64,000 bases of DNA from BJHL01 sp040378885 (GTDB lineage: Bacteria; Planctomycetota; Phycisphaerae; Phycisphaerales; UBA1924). Below, in pieces: positions 52,766-61,223 of this stretch (position 1 is its first letter; every line of letters starts with the position of its first letter). The position numbers were made by a program, and so were the translations under genes. The stretch covers positions 107,015-171,014 of the forward strand of contig JBKDAN010000049.1 in NCBI GenBank assembly GCA_046316615.1, written 5' to 3'. The notes beneath the pieces were generated by a model. It ran no database searches. It saw only the letters and a list, made by a program, of their open reading frames with translations, and was not told the DNA's origin.

Positions 52766-55700
52766 ATGACCGTTGCGCATCGATTGTTCACGCTTGCTGG
52801 CCTCGCCATCACCGGCGTCGCCGTCGCCCAGCCCGCTTTCGTGGGTCACACCCCCACCCAGCAGGTCTTTGGCGAGCCCTCCGGCATCACCGGTCGCGAG
52901 CCCGACGCCGTGCGCGTCAGCGAAGGCGTGGACCTCTGGGCCAAAATCGGTCCCTCCTTCTCCTACGACGTCGTCCTCGTCTACTACACCATCGACGGCA
53001 CCAACCCCAGCGGCGCAAACGGCGTGCCCAACAACTCCAGCACCCGCGTCATCCGCAGCAGCACCAATCCCACGCAATTCGCCTTCGTGCGCAACCAGCC
53101 CAACGGCTTCGGCGGCAACGACGACTGGTGGCGCATCCGCATCACCGACTTCGACGCCCGTGAATACGGCCGCACCATCAAGTACCGCATCGCCGCATGG
53201 AAGAACGGCTCCGGCGGCCTGCCCCAAGGCGAACTCAACACCAACGTCTTCGAATACCGCGTCCTCGCCGCATGGCCCGGCGCCGGCTTTGGTCAGCCCC
53301 TGCCCGCCCTCGGCTACCCGCCCGTCAAGTTCTGGAAGGAAGAAGCCTTCATCGGCAACACCTTCACCGCCGCCATGCTCGACCAGAACGGCACCCTCTG
53401 GGACATGTACTTCCCCACGCCCGGCGGCGTCCAAGGCGTCGGCACCAAGAACGAAGGCTACAGCGAAGGTCCCGACACCTTCCCGGGCGGCCTCAGCCCC
53501 GACAAGCGCGGCCAGATGCACCTCAACCAGGCCATGGTCGGCATCCGCAGCGATCGTGACAACGTCACCCACTGGCTCAGCAATCCCAACGGCATCAGCT
53601 TCAACAACGTCCAGCAGAGCTACCTGACCGACTCTACCAACACCGTCGCCACCAGCCAGACCCTCTTCGCCAACGGCAACAACATCAGCGTCTCCCAAAC
53701 CGACTTCGCCCCCGCCGGCATCGACTTCCCCGATGGCCTCGCAGGCACGGGTGAGCAGAAGCACATGCTCATCAAGCGCATGACGCTCCGCAACAACCTT
53801 CCGACCGCCCAAGACGTCACCATCTACTACTACATGGACCCCGCCCTCAACGGCGGCGACCAGTACGACGCGATGTTCTGGGATGCCGCCCGCGGCGCGA
53901 TGACCGCCTTCGACAAGACCACCCGCACCGTCACCGGCACCGGCCCCTTCATCTCCGATCCCAACGAATACAACATCACCACCTTCAGCGGCTATCAAAA
54001 GAACATCGCGCTCTATCTCACCGCCGCGATGAAGGTCAACGGCCAGCCCGCCAACGAAACCTGGCGCGACACCAGCGCCGACCAAAGCCAAGGCTGGATC
54101 GCCCGCCGCGTCACGCTGCCCCCCAGCGTCGACGTCAACGTCGAAATCCTCATGGCCGGCGCGCACTTCCGCCCCGAGCCCATCACCGCGCCGATGCCCG
54201 GCGCAGACGGCGTGTACAACAACGAAATCGTCCCCATGCTCGACTGGTTCTACACCAGCGACATGGCCGCCGTGCAGTCCACCACCGACACCTACTGGAC
54301 TAACTGGCTCAATAACGGCGTCACTCTCGACGCCCCCGATGATCGCTACGACAAGCTCATGAAGCGCGGCCTGCTCGCCACCGCCCTCCACCAGGACGGC
54401 GTCTTCGGCGGCATCGTCGCCGGCTATCACAATGGCGCGTATTACTACGTCTGGCCGCGTGATGCCATGTGGGCCGCCGTCACCCTCGCCCGCACCGGCC
54501 ACTTCACCGAAGCCCGCAAGGCCATCGACTGGATGCGCGACACCAGCTACCGCGACTTCGAAGCCTGGGGCCGCAAGGGCTTCTGGAAGCAGAAGTGCAC
54601 CACCGACGGCTTCACCGTCTGGGGCGCGCCGCAGATCGACGGCACCGCCGTCTTCCCCTGGGCCGTCCAGTTCCTTGACAACCTCCAGGCCGACACCGCC
54701 TACCTCAACCTCAACTACCCCGCCGTGCGCGACAGCGTCCTCGCGATGACCACCGACAGCAGCGACAGCCGCCTCCGCTGGGAAGAAGCCTTCAACCTCA
54801 CCTACAGCAACAACCTGTGGGAAGACAGCTACGACACCTTCATCTTCAGCAACGCCAACATGCACCGCGGCCTCGTTGACGCGGGCAAAATCGCCAACAC
54901 CCTCGGCCTCACCAGCGACGCCAACGACGCCTTCACCCGCGCCGGCTGGGTCAAGAGCGGCCTCGATGGTCGCCTCAACTGGGACGGTGAAAACACCGAC
55001 ATCAGCCAGCTCGGCATCGTCTACCCCTTCGAGGTCTACAGCCCCACCGACTTCAAGTCCACGCGCGTCATCGACCGCATCAACGGCGTGCGCCGCAAGT
55101 TCAACAACGCTCACCCCACCGCTGAGCCGCTGGTCAATTACGCCGGCTTCCCCAACGACGGTTACGGCTGGACCGATCTCATCAACCGCTACTGGGGCGA
55201 CGGCTACTGGGGCGGCGGCACGCCCCACGGCGCGGGCCCCTGGTTCCTCACGACCATGTGGTACGGCGCGTACTACGCCATGCGCCAGGACTTCACGCCC
55301 GGCACCGGCGACATCGACAACCACAAGTACCGCCTCAATCTGCTCCTCGACCGCGTCGGCCCCATGGGCCTGGGCGCAGAGCAGATCGGCGCTCGCTTTG
55401 TCGACAACTCCAAGCCCGGCTCGCTCCTCTACCCGGGCCAGAACGACTTCATGCTCCAAACCGCTTGGCCCAACGCCTGGGAAAGCATGAGCTTCTTCAC
55501 CGACTCGCTCATGCTCTTCCTCGACTACACCCCCAGCGCTCGCACCAACACCATCAGCTTCGAGCCCAAGCTCCCCAGCGCGTGGAACACCATGACGTTT
55601 AACAACGTCCGCATGCAGCCCAGCCCCATCGCGCCCGTCCACTCCATCGACGTCACCGTCAGCCGCGATGCCTTCGGCGAAACCCACAACTTCACCAACG

Positions 55701-56107
55701 ACCTCGGCATCGCCGTGAACGTCGGCACGGTCATCCGCGCCGACCTCACCAAGCCCATCCGCAGCGTCACGCGCAATGACATCGCGCACCCCTACACCTT
55801 CGACCCTGCCACCGGCCGCATCACCATCGCCGCTAACCCGCTCGAGAGCGGCAGCCTGGGAGTCACCACCACCTACCGCGTCCAGTACGACATCTGCGAC
55901 AACATCGACTTCAACAACAACGGCGTCTTCCCCGAAGACCAGGACACCATCGACTTCTTCGAAGTCCTCGCCGGCGGCAGCCCCGCCACCTGCGACCCCG
56001 TCCTCGGTTGCAACGACATCGACTTCAACAACAACGGCGTCTTCCCCGAAGACGAAGACGTCTTCGCCTTCTTCCGCATCCTCGCTGGCGGCAACTGCAG
56101 CGAGTGA
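52766..56107 (+). CDS. secreted GH15 glucoamylase/glucodextranase-type enzyme with two tail modules
   Basis: A 1113-residue exported enzyme. GGAG lies about nine bases before the ATG at 52766, and the signal peptide ends ITGVAVAQ. After ~170 residues of beta-rich sequence comes the GH15 N-terminal super-sandwich (~200-500) and the (alpha/alpha)6 barrel (~515-960). Barrel motifs are YYYVWPRDAMWAAV near residue 562, NLWEDSYDTFIFS with the likely general acid near 682, and MGLGAEQIG with the likely general base near 870. Such enzymes release glucose from the ends of starch, glycogen or dextran. Two tail modules end it; the second is the EDED/AFFRILAGG variant. First gene of the third tailed cluster. 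Confidence 0.93.
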   Translation: MTVAHRLFTLAGLAITGVAVAQPAFVGHTPTQQVFGEPSGITGREPDAVRVSEGVDLWAKIGPSFSYDVVLVYYTIDGTNPSGANGVPNNSSTRVIRSSTNPTQFAFVRNQPNGFGGNDDWWRIRITDFDAREYGRTIKYRIAAWKNGSGGLPQGELNTNVFEYRVLAAWPGAGFGQPLPALGYPPVKFWKEEAFIGNTFTAAMLDQNGTLWDMYFPTPGGVQGVGTKNEGYSEGPDTFPGGLSPDKRGQMHLNQAMVGIRSDRDNVTHWLSNPNGISFNNVQQSYLTDSTNTVATSQTLFANGNNISVSQTDFAPAGIDFPDGLAGTGEQKHMLIKRMTLRNNLPTAQDVTIYYYMDPALNGGDQYDAMFWDAARGAMTAFDKTTRTVTGTGPFISDPNEYNITTFSGYQKNIALYLTAAMKVNGQPANETWRDTSADQSQGWIARRVTLPPSVDVNVEILMAGAHFRPEPITAPMPGADGVYNNEIVPMLDWFYTSDMAAVQSTTDTYWTNWLNNGVTLDAPDDRYDKLMKRGLLATALHQDGVFGGIVAGYHNGAYYYVWPRDAMWAAVTLARTGHFTEARKAIDWMRDTSYRDFEAWGRKGFWKQKCTTDGFTVWGAPQIDGTAVFPWAVQFLDNLQADTAYLNLNYPAVRDSVLAMTTDSSDSRLRWEEAFNLTYSNNLWEDSYDTFIFSNANMHRGLVDAGKIANTLGLTSDANDAFTRAGWVKSGLDGRLNWDGENTDISQLGIVYPFEVYSPTDFKSTRVIDRINGVRRKFNNAHPTAEPLVNYAGFPNDGYGWTDLINRYWGDGYWGGGTPHGAGPWFLTTMWYGAYYAMRQDFTPGTGDIDNHKYRLNLLLDRVGPMGLGAEQIGARFVDNSKPGSLLYPGQNDFMLQTAWPNAWESMSFFTDSLMLFLDYTPSARTNTISFEPKLPSAWNTMTFNNVRMQPSPIAPVHSIDVTVSRDAFGETHNFTNDLGIAVNVGTVIRADLTKPIRSVTRNDIAHPYTFDPATGRITIAANPLESGSLGVTTTYRVQYDICDNIDFNNNGVFPEDQDTIDFFEVLAGGSPATCDPVLGCNDIDFNNNGVFPEDEDVFAFFRILAGGNCSE
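55895..56104 (+). repeat. dockerin-like tail, two copies of different class
   Basis: The first copy is EDQD-class (FPEDQDTIDFFEVLAGG), the second acidic-class (FPEDEDVFAFFRILAGG, end NCSE). They are joined by a longer Pro/Ala/Thr spacer. Confidence 0.9.
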
Positions 56108-56146
56108 TCGACTTCAGGTTCTGACTGCGGGTTTAAGTTGACAGAT

Positions 56147-56182
56147 AACGCCGGGGGACACTACCTGTCCCCCGGCGTTTTT
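56147..56182 (+). terminator. intrinsic terminator after the GH15 gene
   Basis: AACGCCGGGGGACA and TGTCCCCCGGCGTT form a perfect 14-bp stem (56147-56160 and 56166-56179) with a five-base loop, followed by TTTTT. Very strong; it separates the GH15 gene from the propeller array. Confidence 0.95.
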
Positions 56183-56289
56183 CGCGCCGGCCGGTTTCTT
56201 GCTTGTAGGCGTCGCCGCTTTGCGTTACGATGCGAAAAGATTCTCAAGTCTCGACAGCGAGCACCGCTGATTGTCCACGAGGGGTTCCC

Positions 56290-58620
56290 ATGCGTTCACA
56301 CCTGCCTGTCGCGACGTTCTGTCTCGCTTCCTTGCTCACCGCTGCGTGCGCTGTGGCCCAGCCCTGCCCGTGGACGTGGTTCTCCGATGGTCCCCGCGCA
56401 GAGACCAGTTCCGACTCGCCTGATCAATCAAGTCACATTGAGCGGATGCTGACCTGGGACCCCGACGGCCCCGGCCCGCTTGCCCCGCGCGTCGTGTTCG
56501 CCGGACGCTTCAACCGCGCCGGCAACGACGGCTCGACCCCGTTGGCGTACGTTGATCCCGCGACCGGCTGGCTCCGCGGTTTTCCGCGTGATCTCTATCC
56601 AGTCCTCTTTTACTCCGTCATGTGGCTGCGAGATATTGCAGTCGGGCCCGACAATCAGATCTACGCCTGCGGCAAGGATTTTCGCGAGGGACCGCAGGCT
56701 CCGCTACCCATCCGCAACGTCGCTCGCTTTGATGGTTCACGTTGGCACCCACTCGACGCTGGCACGGGTGGAGACACACACGCTCTTCACTTCATGCCCG
56801 ATGGTTCACTCATCGCTGGCGGCGATTTCATCTCCTCGGCGGGCAACGCCGTCTCACGCTGGGACGGCGAGTCGTGGAGCCCCGTTGGCGTCGGCTTGAC
56901 CGGTGGCCCGGTTCGCGCGCTCACCTCGACTCCCGACGGGACGCTCTGGGCCGCCGGCGATTTCACGCATCTGGGAGATGGCACGCCCGCCCCTGGCCTT
57001 GCGCGCTGGGACGGCACCGCCTGGCAACCCGTCATCGATCCCGTAGGGCCGCTTGCCGCAACCAGCGTGCAAGCCCTTCACCCTCTGCCCGACAACTCCG
57101 TCCTGCTCGGAGGCTCCATCACCGCAGCCGGTGCCGTCACCACGCCCGGCGCTCTCGTCTGGAACGGCAGTGCCTTCATCGCCGCAGGCCTCAACGCCCC
57201 GACCGATGTCAAGGATTTCTCGACGCGGCTCACCGGGCAGATTCTCGCTTCAACGCCTGCTGGCGTGTTCGCCTTGGAGAATGGCATCTGGACGCCTCTC
57301 GCGAGTTTGCCCGCCATCGCCCAGCGTGTCTACACCGCGCATGAATTCAACACGGGCGAAATCTATCTGGGTGTCGACGAAGGAATGCGGCTCGTCCGCA
57401 ACGGCCAGTTTGTCGTCCCGCAAACCGCAGTCGATGATCGCATCGAGTCCGCCGCTCGCATGGGAGACGGCACGCTCTACATCTCCGGCATGTTCCAATA
57501 CGCGGGCGAAGCGTTTGCAGAAGGCTTTGCCAAACTTGATCCCGTCACCAACCGTTGGAAGCGCGTGGGTGATCCCTCGCCAGTCTTTCGTCGCCCGCGC
57601 GAAATGCTCACCATGCCCGACGGGCGCCTGCTGGGAGTGGGGCGGTACTACTCCGTAGCCTTGAACCGTGTTGTCTATGCCGCGTTGTGGGACGGCGTGC
57701 AGTGGACGCCCTTCGACAACGGCATCGACACCGAACTGCAGGACTTGACCTTGCTCGCGGACGGTCGAGTCGTCGCGTATCCGTCCTACTCCAACTTCCG
57801 ACCCTTCATCCTCGTCGATGGCCTGTGGCAGCCCGCTGCGCCGTTCTTTGGCTTGGTTGACACGCCGCAGGGCGTATTCAAGTCCATTCGCTCTCTGCCC
57901 AACGGCGAGTTCATCGCCACCGGCCCTATGACAACCACGCAGGGCGTCACGATCACCAAACTCGCGCGCACCGTCAACGGCCAGTGGATCGATATGAGCG
58001 AGGGCTTACACCAAGTCAGAGATGTCAACGTCTCGCCAGCTGGCGTCATTCGCATCATCCATCCGTTGCCCTTTCCGCCCGCGCCTTTCCGTCTGCCGGA
58101 GATCCGCGAGTGGGAGGGTGCTCGCTGGTCCGTCCTCGCCACAGGCGGCTTCAACAAACTCGTGTCGCTCGAGAACGAGGATCTCATCGCACTCGGCGGT
58201 TTCGGCTCCATCCGAACCGCGACCGGCGAGACCGTCGTCGCAGAGAACATCGCTCGCTACAGCGGCGGTCAATGGTCCAGTCTCGGCCGCGGCATCGGTT
58301 TCGGCACCGACGACTGGGCTCGTCGCACCGGACCCACCGAAGTCACGTTCTATGGAAGCATCTCCTTCGTGGATCAAATGGCATCCTACAGCATCGGCAT
58401 CCTCAACATCTCCTGCCAGACCGTTTGCGACTCCATCGACTTTAACAACAACCTCGTCTTCCCCGAAGATCAGGACGTGATCGACTTCTTCGATGTTCTG
58501 GCAGGCGCGGAGTGCCCGACTTGCAATGACATCGACTTCAACAACAACGACGTCTTCCCCGAAGAGGAAGACATCATCGCCTTCTTCCGCGTCCTCGCCG
58601 GCGGCAACTGCACCGAGTGA
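56290..58620 (+). CDS. secreted kelch-type beta-propeller protein with two tail modules
   Basis: A 776-residue exported protein. GAGGGG lies six bases before the ATG at 56290; the signal peptide ends TAACAVAQ. Twenty codons upstream of that ATG are not protein-like. The body consists of many ~45-residue repeats with NVARFDGSRWHPLDAG-type strands and (L/F)IAGGDF blocks, as in Rax2/galactose-oxidase-like propellers. The opening carries TWDPDGPGPLAPRVVFAG, a signature shared by all four propellers of the window. Two tail modules follow; the second is acidic-class. No catalytic motif: probably an extracellular binding or structural protein. Confidence 0.9.
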   Translation: MRSHLPVATFCLASLLTAACAVAQPCPWTWFSDGPRAETSSDSPDQSSHIERMLTWDPDGPGPLAPRVVFAGRFNRAGNDGSTPLAYVDPATGWLRGFPRDLYPVLFYSVMWLRDIAVGPDNQIYACGKDFREGPQAPLPIRNVARFDGSRWHPLDAGTGGDTHALHFMPDGSLIAGGDFISSAGNAVSRWDGESWSPVGVGLTGGPVRALTSTPDGTLWAAGDFTHLGDGTPAPGLARWDGTAWQPVIDPVGPLAATSVQALHPLPDNSVLLGGSITAAGAVTTPGALVWNGSAFIAAGLNAPTDVKDFSTRLTGQILASTPAGVFALENGIWTPLASLPAIAQRVYTAHEFNTGEIYLGVDEGMRLVRNGQFVVPQTAVDDRIESAARMGDGTLYISGMFQYAGEAFAEGFAKLDPVTNRWKRVGDPSPVFRRPREMLTMPDGRLLGVGRYYSVALNRVVYAALWDGVQWTPFDNGIDTELQDLTLLADGRVVAYPSYSNFRPFILVDGLWQPAAPFFGLVDTPQGVFKSIRSLPNGEFIATGPMTTTQGVTITKLARTVNGQWIDMSEGLHQVRDVNVSPAGVIRIIHPLPFPPAPFRLPEIREWEGARWSVLATGGFNKLVSLENEDLIALGGFGSIRTATGETVVAENIARYSGGQWSSLGRGIGFGTDDWARRTGPTEVTFYGSISFVDQMASYSIGILNISCQTVCDSIDFNNNLVFPEDQDVIDFFDVLAGAECPTCNDIDFNNNDVFPEEEDIIAFFRVLAGGNCTE
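58426..58617 (+). repeat. dockerin-like tail, two copies of different class
   Basis: First copy EDQD-class with a Ser and Leu substitution (SIDFNNNLVFPED), second acidic-class (EEEDIIAFFRVLAGG), ending NCTE. Confidence 0.9.
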
Positions 58621-58741
58621 TCGCCGCCTCGTTCGCCACGACTAACACCACCAGGTCAATCCACCTGCAATTGCGGATCGGCCTGTCCGCCGCAGCACGT
58701 CATCACAACCGATATCGGCCCTCAAACCTCGCTGTTTCCGC

Positions 58742-58769
58742 TTGACGCTCCTGCACACTCGTGTAAAGT
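58742..58769 (+). promoter_or_regulatory. candidate sigma70-type promoter for the tandem propeller pair
   Basis: TTGACG (58742-58747) and TAAAGT (58764-58769) with a 16-base spacer, about 25 bases before the Shine-Dalgarno sequence of the next gene. Confidence 0.45.
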
Positions 58770-58805
58770 GCCTCCAGCGTCCGTGCACGTCTGAAGGAGG
58801 GATCA

Positions 58806-61223
58806 CTGCCGACCACACGTTGTTGCCTCGCGCGCATCGCCGCGCTCGTGGTGATGTCATTCGTGGGTATTGCCCGCGCACAACCCTGCTCTGCAACACT
58901 CGTGCCCCCGCAGCCTGAGTGGGGCTGGGCCGGCAGTCGCACCGGCGTCCTCCAGTCGTTCGTCTGGGACAGCGATGGCGACGGCCCCCTCGCGCCCAAG
59001 CTCGTTGCCCGCGCCGCGACGAATAACCCGACCCAGTTTGGACAGGTCAACTCATCAATCGCCCTGTGGGACGGTCAGCAGTGGAGTGAACTGCCGGGTC
59101 TGGGCCAAGCCGCGTCCAGCGTGCGCCACATCAGCACGTACGCCGGCAAGCTCCTGCTCACAGGCACCTTCCAGAGCATCAACGGCGTAGCTATCGACCG
59201 CGTTGCGCTCTTTGATGGCGTCACATGGTCCCAGCTCGGCAGCGGTCTGCCCCAAGCCGCCGAACTCGCGCTCGAGCACCAAGGCAGCTTGTATCTCGCG
59301 GGTCCCTTCACCACCGTCGGCTCTGTCACTTCCCGCGCCATCATCCGCTGGGACGGCGCCGAATGGCGCTCACTCGCGGGCGGCGTGGCCGGCGTCCAGT
59401 TCCCTGCTGTCCGCGCGATGGTCGCCGACGGTGATCAGATCATCGTCGGCGGCGACTTCGCGACCGCCGGCACGACTGCCGCAAGCAGTGTCGCCCGCTA
59501 CAACCCCGCGCTCGACGCTTGGTCCGCCATGGGCGCACTGCCCGCACCCCACGAGCCCAGGCAGTTGGTTGTCTTCAACGGCAAGGTCTACGCCCTCGCC
59601 GGTTTCGTCGGCATTCGCTGCGTTGCCTTCGATGGTGTCACGTGGCAAGTACTGCCCGACTTGCAAGTCAGCTCCATCGCCGACTACATGCAGGTCGTCG
59701 ACGGTTCCCTCTCCATCAGCTTTCGCGACGGCCAGTTCGCCCGCTTCGACGGCCAGAGCTACATCGATCTCTACGCCGACTTCGGCAACGTTCGCGCCAT
59801 CAACTCGTTCCAAGGCCAGAACATCTTCGCCGGCACCCTCGCCGACTTCGGCACAAGTTACCTCAGCAACATCGCCGCTTTCGACGGCTACCAGTTTCGA
59901 GCGCTGGGCAACGGCTTCGCGCATCCCACCAGCACCGTCAAAGTCCGCGACTTGCTCTTTGATGGCACGCACAACTACATCGCGGGCGACTTCAAGATGA
60001 TGGGCGGCGCAGTCATCGAAGGCATCGCCCGACGCGATGCCGCGGGCAACTACGAATCGCTCGGCTCCACCAGCGAAATCTACCGCATGCTTCTCTGGGA
60101 TCCCGACGGCCCCGGCCCGCTCGGTCAGGACCTGATCGTCATGACCAAACCCGACGGCGTCGCAACAAGCGGCTGGAGCATCCTCCGCCTGCGCGACGGT
60201 CGCTGGCAGACCCTCGCGGTCAACCTCGTCACGCCCAACTTCAGCGAACCCGCCATCGAACTGGCCGTCTACAACGACCGCCTCTTCATCGCCGGACAGT
60301 TCACCAGTATCGTGACGCCCGCGGGCTCCGTCGCCGCCACCGGCATCGCAAGTTTCGACGGCACAACGTGGTCCCAGGTCGGCGGCGGCCTGCGGCAGTC
60401 CTCCTCACCCGCGTCCGTCGTCGGCATGGCCGTCGTCAATGGCGAGCTCTTCATCGCTGGCTCATTTAGCGCCGCTGGCACCACCGCCGTCACCAACGCC
60501 GTCCGCTGGAACGGCTCCACATGGTCCCTCGCCAACTGGTCCGCTCCCGCAGTCGATCTCGAACTGTCCAATGGCGGCGTCTACATGACAACCGCCACCC
60601 AGTTGCTCCTCTGGATTCCCAGCTCCTCCACGTGGATCACCATCGCTGCCGTCCCCGCCAACACCAAACTCGCCGCCGTCGCCAGTGAGCTCTACGTCGG
60701 CAACACCACACTCACCGAAGCCGGACTCACGCCCGCCTTCCCCGGCATCACCACGCAAATCGTCGACATCACGCCCACCGCCGACGGCCGCCTGCTCATC
60801 GCCGGCAATCCACTCGCAATCTGGGCCCCCGCCGGTTCCGCGCCCCTCATCACATCACAGCCCGAAAGTCGCGCGGTCTGTTCCGGCGAATCCATCGACC
60901 TCACCGTGGGCGTCGAGCCTCGCGCTCAGATCAGCTACCGCTGGCTCCGCGACGGTCAACCCGTCATCGCCAATCGCCTCATCACGGGCACCAGCACCCC
61001 CACGCTGCGCATCGCTCGCGCCACGACCAGCGACGCAGGCGTGTACACCCTCGTCATCACCAGCGGCTGCGGCCAAGCAGTCTCCGCAGCCGCAACCGTC
61101 ACCGTCAACACCGACTGTCCGCCCGCCTGCGACACCATCGACTTCAACGGCAACGGCGTCTTCCCCGAAGAGCAGGACGTCATTGACTTCTTCACAGTCC
61201 TCAGCGGAGGAGATTGCTCATGA
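58806..61223 (+). CDS. secreted kelch-type propeller with Ig-like domain and one tail module (CTG start)
   Basis: About 805 residues. AAGGAGG (58794-58800) lies five bases before a CTG at 58806. From CTG the frame gives a normal signal peptide, with a charged start (PTTRCCLAR), a hydrophobic core (IAALVVMSFVG) and cleavage after IARA-Q. ATG/GTG starts at 58848 or later would remove the charged region and have no ribosome-binding site. The body is repeats of the Rax2/kelch kind with WDSDGDGPLAPKL near the start. Residues ~680-770 are an Ig-like domain (SRAVCSGESIDLTVGV, TSDAGVYTLVI). A single tail module ends it. Its stop overlaps the next start. Confidence 0.85.
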   Translation: MPTTRCCLARIAALVVMSFVGIARAQPCSATLVPPQPEWGWAGSRTGVLQSFVWDSDGDGPLAPKLVARAATNNPTQFGQVNSSIALWDGQQWSELPGLGQAASSVRHISTYAGKLLLTGTFQSINGVAIDRVALFDGVTWSQLGSGLPQAAELALEHQGSLYLAGPFTTVGSVTSRAIIRWDGAEWRSLAGGVAGVQFPAVRAMVADGDQIIVGGDFATAGTTAASSVARYNPALDAWSAMGALPAPHEPRQLVVFNGKVYALAGFVGIRCVAFDGVTWQVLPDLQVSSIADYMQVVDGSLSISFRDGQFARFDGQSYIDLYADFGNVRAINSFQGQNIFAGTLADFGTSYLSNIAAFDGYQFRALGNGFAHPTSTVKVRDLLFDGTHNYIAGDFKMMGGAVIEGIARRDAAGNYESLGSTSEIYRMLLWDPDGPGPLGQDLIVMTKPDGVATSGWSILRLRDGRWQTLAVNLVTPNFSEPAIELAVYNDRLFIAGQFTSIVTPAGSVAATGIASFDGTTWSQVGGGLRQSSSPASVVGMAVVNGELFIAGSFSAAGTTAVTNAVRWNGSTWSLANWSAPAVDLELSNGGVYMTTATQLLLWIPSSSTWITIAAVPANTKLAAVASELYVGNTTLTEAGLTPAFPGITTQIVDITPTADGRLLIAGNPLAIWAPAGSAPLITSQPESRAVCSGESIDLTVGVEPRAQISYRWLRDGQPVIANRLITGTSTPTLRIARATTSDAGVYTLVITSGCGQAVSAAATVTVNTDCPPACDTIDFNGNGVFPEEQDVIDFFTVLSGGDCS
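61128..61220 (+). repeat. dockerin-like tail, one copy
   Basis: One module intermediate between classes: DFNGNGVFPEEQD followed by IDFFTVLSGG and DCS. Confidence 0.9.

Noticed and set aside
52607..55789. A 1060-residue open frame on the minus strand, opposite the GH15 gene
   Set aside because: Its composition (Gly/Val/Ala/His/Asp-rich, repeating VAVG-like strings) is that of the antisense of a high-GC coding frame, and the plus-strand GH15 gene is certain.
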